A stretch of DNA of 64,000 nucleotides. Origin: Duganella callida. Its GTDB lineage: Bacteria > Pseudomonadota > Gammaproteobacteria > Burkholderiales > Burkholderiaceae_D. Of the stretch, positions 61,955-64,000 are shown one piece after another. Made by a program: the position numbers and the translations under genes. Location of the stretch: contig NZ_SPVG01000191.1 of NCBI RefSeq assembly GCF_004614165.1, positions 25,167 through 89,166 on the forward strand, read 5' to 3'. The stretch's first letter is position 1. Each line of letters starts with the position of its first letter. The notes under the pieces are model-generated. The model searched no databases, had not been told where the DNA came from, and saw only the letters and a list, made by a program, of their open reading frames with translations.

Positions 61955-62098
61955 TCAGGCGGACCGGAAGGAAGTCGTCACGATCGCACTACCACCCTTG
62001 CTCATCAGCGATGCCGTCTTTTGGATCGTGAAGAATGTCCCGTTGGAATTCAGCGCCAGGTTCTCGCTGATGTACTCCTCCGTGACCGCATCAAGCAC
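61955..62098 (-). pseudogene. Fragment of a short-chain dehydrogenase gene
   Basis: The minus strand reads DAVTEEYISENLALN, GTFFTIQKTASLMSKGG, SAIVTTS and then a stop, 47 codons in all. This is the central strand/helix block of an SDR (before the catalytic Tyr), with neither the N-terminal cofactor motif nor the active site. It is an isolated remnant beside the terminator of the helicase gene. Confidence 0.65.
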
Positions 62099-62101
62099 AT
62101 G

Positions 62102-62290
62102 ATGGCGGTTTTTATTGACCCACATATGTCAGGCATGACGGATGATGTCATCGAAGGAAAAGTGAGTGAAACTCAATTCAGACGTGCGGTGGTGTGGCTG
62201 GTCGGAAGTCGCCTATCGGGTACGTTACTAGCGCAAGTGCTGCTGGTGCCTTCGGCCTTGCTCATCACCTTCGTGGCGAAAGCCATTTAG
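62102..62290 (+). CDS. Hypothetical protein, doubtful, possible C-terminal membrane helix
   Basis: A frame open to 62290 (it extends back to 61913 but then crosses the antisense dehydrogenase remnant). From ATG 62102 it gives 62 residues, starting MAVFIDPHMSGMTDDVIEG and ending with a hydrophobic stretch LLAQVLLVPSALLITFVAKAI. No clear ribosome-binding site. Its stop is 12 nt before the first copy of the conserved inter-ORF element, the same spacing as the other ORFs of the array, which is the main support. Confidence 0.35.
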   Translation: MAVFIDPHMSGMTDDVIEGKVSETQFRRAVVWLVGSRLSGTLLAQVLLVPSALLITFVAKAI

Positions 62291-62302
62291 CACTGGCGTT
62301 AA

Positions 62303-62320
62303 TCGGCAAAAGGCAGCCGT
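62303..62320 (+). repeat. Inter-ORF element, copy 1 (degenerate)
   Basis: TCGGCAAAAGGCAGCCGT, a diverged copy of the TCGGCCAA-ARCGGAC element, 12 nt after the preceding stop. Confidence 0.4.
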
Positions 62321-62343
62321 GTCAGTTCGTCAGGAAGACAACT

Positions 62344-62670
62344 ATGCAATGCATCAGCTTCCGTAGCATATTCAAATTCTTCGCTGTGGCGATGTCCATT
62401 ATGGGATGCAGCACACCTCAAAAAATGAGCGCTGACCAACTCACCTCAATCGGGGTCAGCGCCGGAAATACCTATTGGTCTGTCGAACAGAAACTGGCCA
62501 GCAGTGGTTATCAGTGCTTTGTAAGTGGAGCGAAAAGAGAGAACTTCGATTGTACAGAGAAGGAAGGATTTTTTCCTTCGTGTATTCTTCGTGTTGAATT
62601 CAGTGTTGACGAGTCGAACGTCGTATCAAGCTTACGCATCGCCGAACCCGCCTGCATTGGAACTCCTTGA
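62344..62670 (+). CDS. Small putative lipoprotein, cysteine-rich
   Basis: A 108-residue protein. MQCISFRSIFKFFAVAMSIMGC is a lipoprotein signal with lipobox IMGC (Cys22). The mature part has four further Cys (YQCFVSG, DCTEKEG, PSCILRVEF, PACIGTP) that could form disulfides in the periplasm. AGGA lies 9 nt before the ATG. Codon usage is less GC-rich than in the rest of the window. No family recognised. Confidence 0.65.
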   Translation: MQCISFRSIFKFFAVAMSIMGCSTPQKMSADQLTSIGVSAGNTYWSVEQKLASSGYQCFVSGAKRENFDCTEKEGFFPSCILRVEFSVDESNVVSSLRIAEPACIGTP

Positions 62671-62679
62671 AGTCTGATC

Positions 62680-62696
62680 TCGGCCAACAGCGGACG
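62680..62696 (+). repeat. Inter-ORF element, copy 2
   Basis: TCGGCCAACAGCGGACG, 9 nt after the lipoprotein stop. A flanking GTCTG (62672-62676) can pair with CGGAC (62691-62695). Confidence 0.6.
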
Positions 62697-62776
62697 TTCG
62701 GCGTGAAACTATCTGTGAGTTTTCTTGTCAACTCCCGCTGCTATAGTTGAGCATTAAATTCACAGGGCCTTACCCG

Positions 62777-63316
62777 ATGAACGCATATGACTTGGTCTTT
62801 GCAAAGCGATGGCCAACTCTCCTAGTCGACTCTAACCCATATCGCGTTGCCTCCCTTGTTGGTGCTTCTGTTAGCGTAGTAAGCGCGGTATCTTCCGTGG
62901 TCATCATCAGCGTGATGGTATTGCTACTACCGAAGGAAACACTTGGTCCTGCGGCTGCGGCAGGTCTTTTAAGTCAGAATGCTTTTGTCGTGTTTTTTTT
63001 GGCTGTTTTATTTGTACCGTTTTATGAAACGTTGATAGCTCAGTTAATACCACTAGAGCTTTCTAGATTAGCAAATCTCAACGACTTAGGTTGTATACTA
63101 ATTGGGGGAGCTGTTTTTGGATTAGGTCACTACTTGAACGGTGGAGTCCTTCACGGAATAAGTGCGCTTCTCGCAGGTTCGTTGTTTGCGTTTAGTTACG
63201 TGACCTTGCGCTCTTGGGGATATTTTCCCGCTTTTTGGGCGTCGTACGTGGCACACGCTGCGCATAATGGATTAATGCTTTATGCAGTTCCCATTATATT
63301 TCCAAGCCTGGGGTGA
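62777..63316 (+). CDS. Small CPBP-family intramembrane protease homologue
   Basis: A 179-residue membrane protein of about five helices. It ends with the CPBP pattern: FYETLIAQLIPLEL (in place of EExxxR, with the second Glu and the Arg replaced by Thr and Gln), FGLGHYLNGG (His) and YVAHAAHNGLML (His/Asn). The ATG at 62777 follows a weak site. It is shorter than the CPBP gene at 22648 and AT-rich. It may be inactive or use a changed active site. Confidence 0.7.
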   Translation: MNAYDLVFAKRWPTLLVDSNPYRVASLVGASVSVVSAVSSVVIISVMVLLLPKETLGPAAAAGLLSQNAFVVFFLAVLFVPFYETLIAQLIPLELSRLANLNDLGCILIGGAVFGLGHYLNGGVLHGISALLAGSLFAFSYVTLRSWGYFPAFWASYVAHAAHNGLMLYAVPIIFPSLG

Positions 63317-63328
63317 CGGTGGCTGCAA

Positions 63329-63345
63329 TCGGCCAAGAGCGGACG
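63329..63345 (+). repeat. Inter-ORF element, copy 3
   Basis: TCGGCCAAGAGCGGACG, 12 nt after the preceding stop; differs from copy 2 at one position. Confidence 0.6.
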
Positions 63346-63375
63346 GAGTTCGCTTAAGTGCCAAGTAAGATTAAA

Positions 63376-63756
63376 ATGAAAATTGCTCTGAAAATTATGA
63401 TGTGCCTGCCGATGCTCTGGGCAACATCGGCGTATTCAACATCCCCATGCGAAGGCGACGCATGTATCGACGCTGCATCAGCGTCCTTTATTGCTCCGTA
63501 TGATGTCTTTGAAGCCAAGTGTTCAGCCGTGAAGCCAGAACTGCATGCGCGGTATTCGGCCATAGTGGCTTACTTCATTCGTAATGAAGATACAGTTCTT
63601 CTAAAAAAATTGCGGGAATCGAATGTTTATGCGGCAGTACGCAGTGAATTTGAGGCGGAGGTAGCTGCAATGAGCGCGAGTCGACTTGCAAAAGCTTGCG
63701 AAGGTTTTCTGAAAGAGCCCAGCTTCGAGGTAAATCAACCGACTCACCAACACTAG
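63376..63756 (+). CDS. Small secreted hypothetical protein
   Basis: A 126-residue protein with signal peptide MKIALKIMMCLPMLWATSAYS and a mature helical domain with four Cys (PCEGDACIDAA, AKCSAVKPELH, AKACEGFLKE). The ATG at 63376 is preferred; an in-frame GTG at 63358 would add six residues. Not recognised. Confidence 0.6.
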   Translation: MKIALKIMMCLPMLWATSAYSTSPCEGDACIDAASASFIAPYDVFEAKCSAVKPELHARYSAIVAYFIRNEDTVLLKKLRESNVYAAVRSEFEAEVAAMSASRLAKACEGFLKEPSFEVNQPTHQH

Positions 63757-63769
63757 TGTCTGACTGTTG

Positions 63770-63786
63770 TCGGCCAACAACGGACC
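63770..63786 (+). repeat. Inter-ORF element, copy 4
   Basis: TCGGCCAACAACGGACC, 13 nt after the preceding stop. Upstream GTTGT can pair with ACAAC inside the element. Confidence 0.6.
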
Positions 63787-63821
63787 TTCAATAACTAAAT
63801 TTAGCTCTAACCATTTGGCCG

Positions 63822-64000
63822 ATGGCAGGTGATGTGGAACTAGCGATTCGATGTGATGGAGTTGCCGAGCCAGTGATACTTTTGAGTCTTTTAGGTAGCC
63901 CTGGGGCGAGAGTAGTCAGCGGTAAGGACGGTAAATTCAACGAAGTTGCTGCGGCCAATTTATTCGCTGGACGTTACGATATCACGCGTCCGGCCCCTTA
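63822..64000 (+). CDS. Hypothetical protein, truncated by the window end
   Basis: An open frame from ATG 63822 to the end (59 codons), beginning MAGDVELAIRCDGVAEP. It contains GKDGKFNEV and ends in a Gly/Arg/Pro-rich stretch. No ribosome-binding site of note and no recognised family; the start could be elsewhere if a longer gene continues to the right. Confidence 0.4.
   Translation, partial: MAGDVELAIRCDGVAEPVILLSLLGSPGARVVSGKDGKFNEVAAANLFAGRYDITRPAP

Noticed and set aside
61913-62101. 125-residue protein starting at 61913
   Set aside because: Its first 60 residues are antisense to an SDR remnant, lack any pattern, and have no start signal; only the part after 62102 is kept, at low confidence.
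61860-64000. Integron gene-cassette array with attC sites
   Set aside because: The shared elements are only about 17-25 bp and do not show the paired RYYYAAC...GTTRRRY core sites of attC; no integron integrase is seen in the window.
61860-64000. Prophage or insertion sequence
   Set aside because: No phage structural gene, transposase or terminal inverted repeats were found in this AT-richer stretch.

Overview
The window is GC-rich chromosome of a betaproteobacterium, most likely Oxalobacteraceae (Duganella/Massilia/Janthinobacterium type). This is inferred from gene content: a phasin, a pst-pho operon diverging from ppk1-sixA, a uracil-DNA glycosylase with the long Ala/Pro-rich N-terminus, DUF1853, DUF1415, an LplT homologue and many TonB/Tat-dependent carbohydrate functions. 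No rRNA, tRNA or CRISPR array was seen. Nearly all of 1-61.8 kb is dense chromosomal sequence; the last 2.1 kb is visibly AT-richer accessory DNA.

1-3.8 kb: the 3' part of this view opens inside carA (minus strand, TTG start, clear sigma70 promoter), followed by an exported crotonase-fold protein, a GlcG/HbpS-like protein and a patatin-like lipoprotein. 3.86-17.15 kb: a coherent N-acetylgalactosamine (GalNAc) utilisation locus with two divergent arms. The minus arm encodes a TonB-dependent receptor, a DUF3472 lipoprotein and a Tat-exported GH109-type glycosidase. The plus arm encodes AgaS, a ROK kinase, AgaZ, AgaR, a GalNAc-6-P deacetylase and a sugar-porter permease with an unusual periplasmic insert. 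The 297-bp region between the arms has two mirror-image promoters, each with tandem CTTTC repeats just upstream, which are candidate AgaR operators.

17.2-26.5 kb: assorted housekeeping and envelope genes (alpha/beta hydrolase, M24 peptidase, phasin, SDR, GST, MipA, CPBP protease, AI-2E-type permease, acylphosphatase, DUF3597). A perfect 42-bp inverted repeat lies before acyP. 26.5-36.1 kb: a complete phosphate regulon, pstSCAB-phoU-phoB-phoR on the minus strand and ppk1-sixA on the plus strand, with divergent Pho boxes of identical geometry. 36.1-45.97 kb: a 39-residue membrane peptide, a PotF-like binding protein, an orphan fliD, a CoA-transferase carrying a REP-like palindrome inside its coding sequence, a divergent HTH-citrate synthase fusion, PilZ, radA, alr and lplT.

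45.97-61.8 kb: a tightly overlapping tsaB-rimI-UDG-DUF1853 operon, a thioredoxin-like protein, an orphan IorB-type molybdoenzyme subunit behind a large PAS-GGDEF-EAL protein, DUF1993, DUF1289-DUF1415, mltD, fabI, a cyclic-nucleotide-binding protein and a DEAD-box helicase with a structured leader. 61.86-64.0 kb: an array of small, mostly secreted or membrane ORFs, each followed 9-13 nt after its stop codon by a conserved ~17-bp element (TCGGCCAA-ARCGGAC). It begins beside a decayed dehydrogenase fragment and looks like a cassette-like accessory island.
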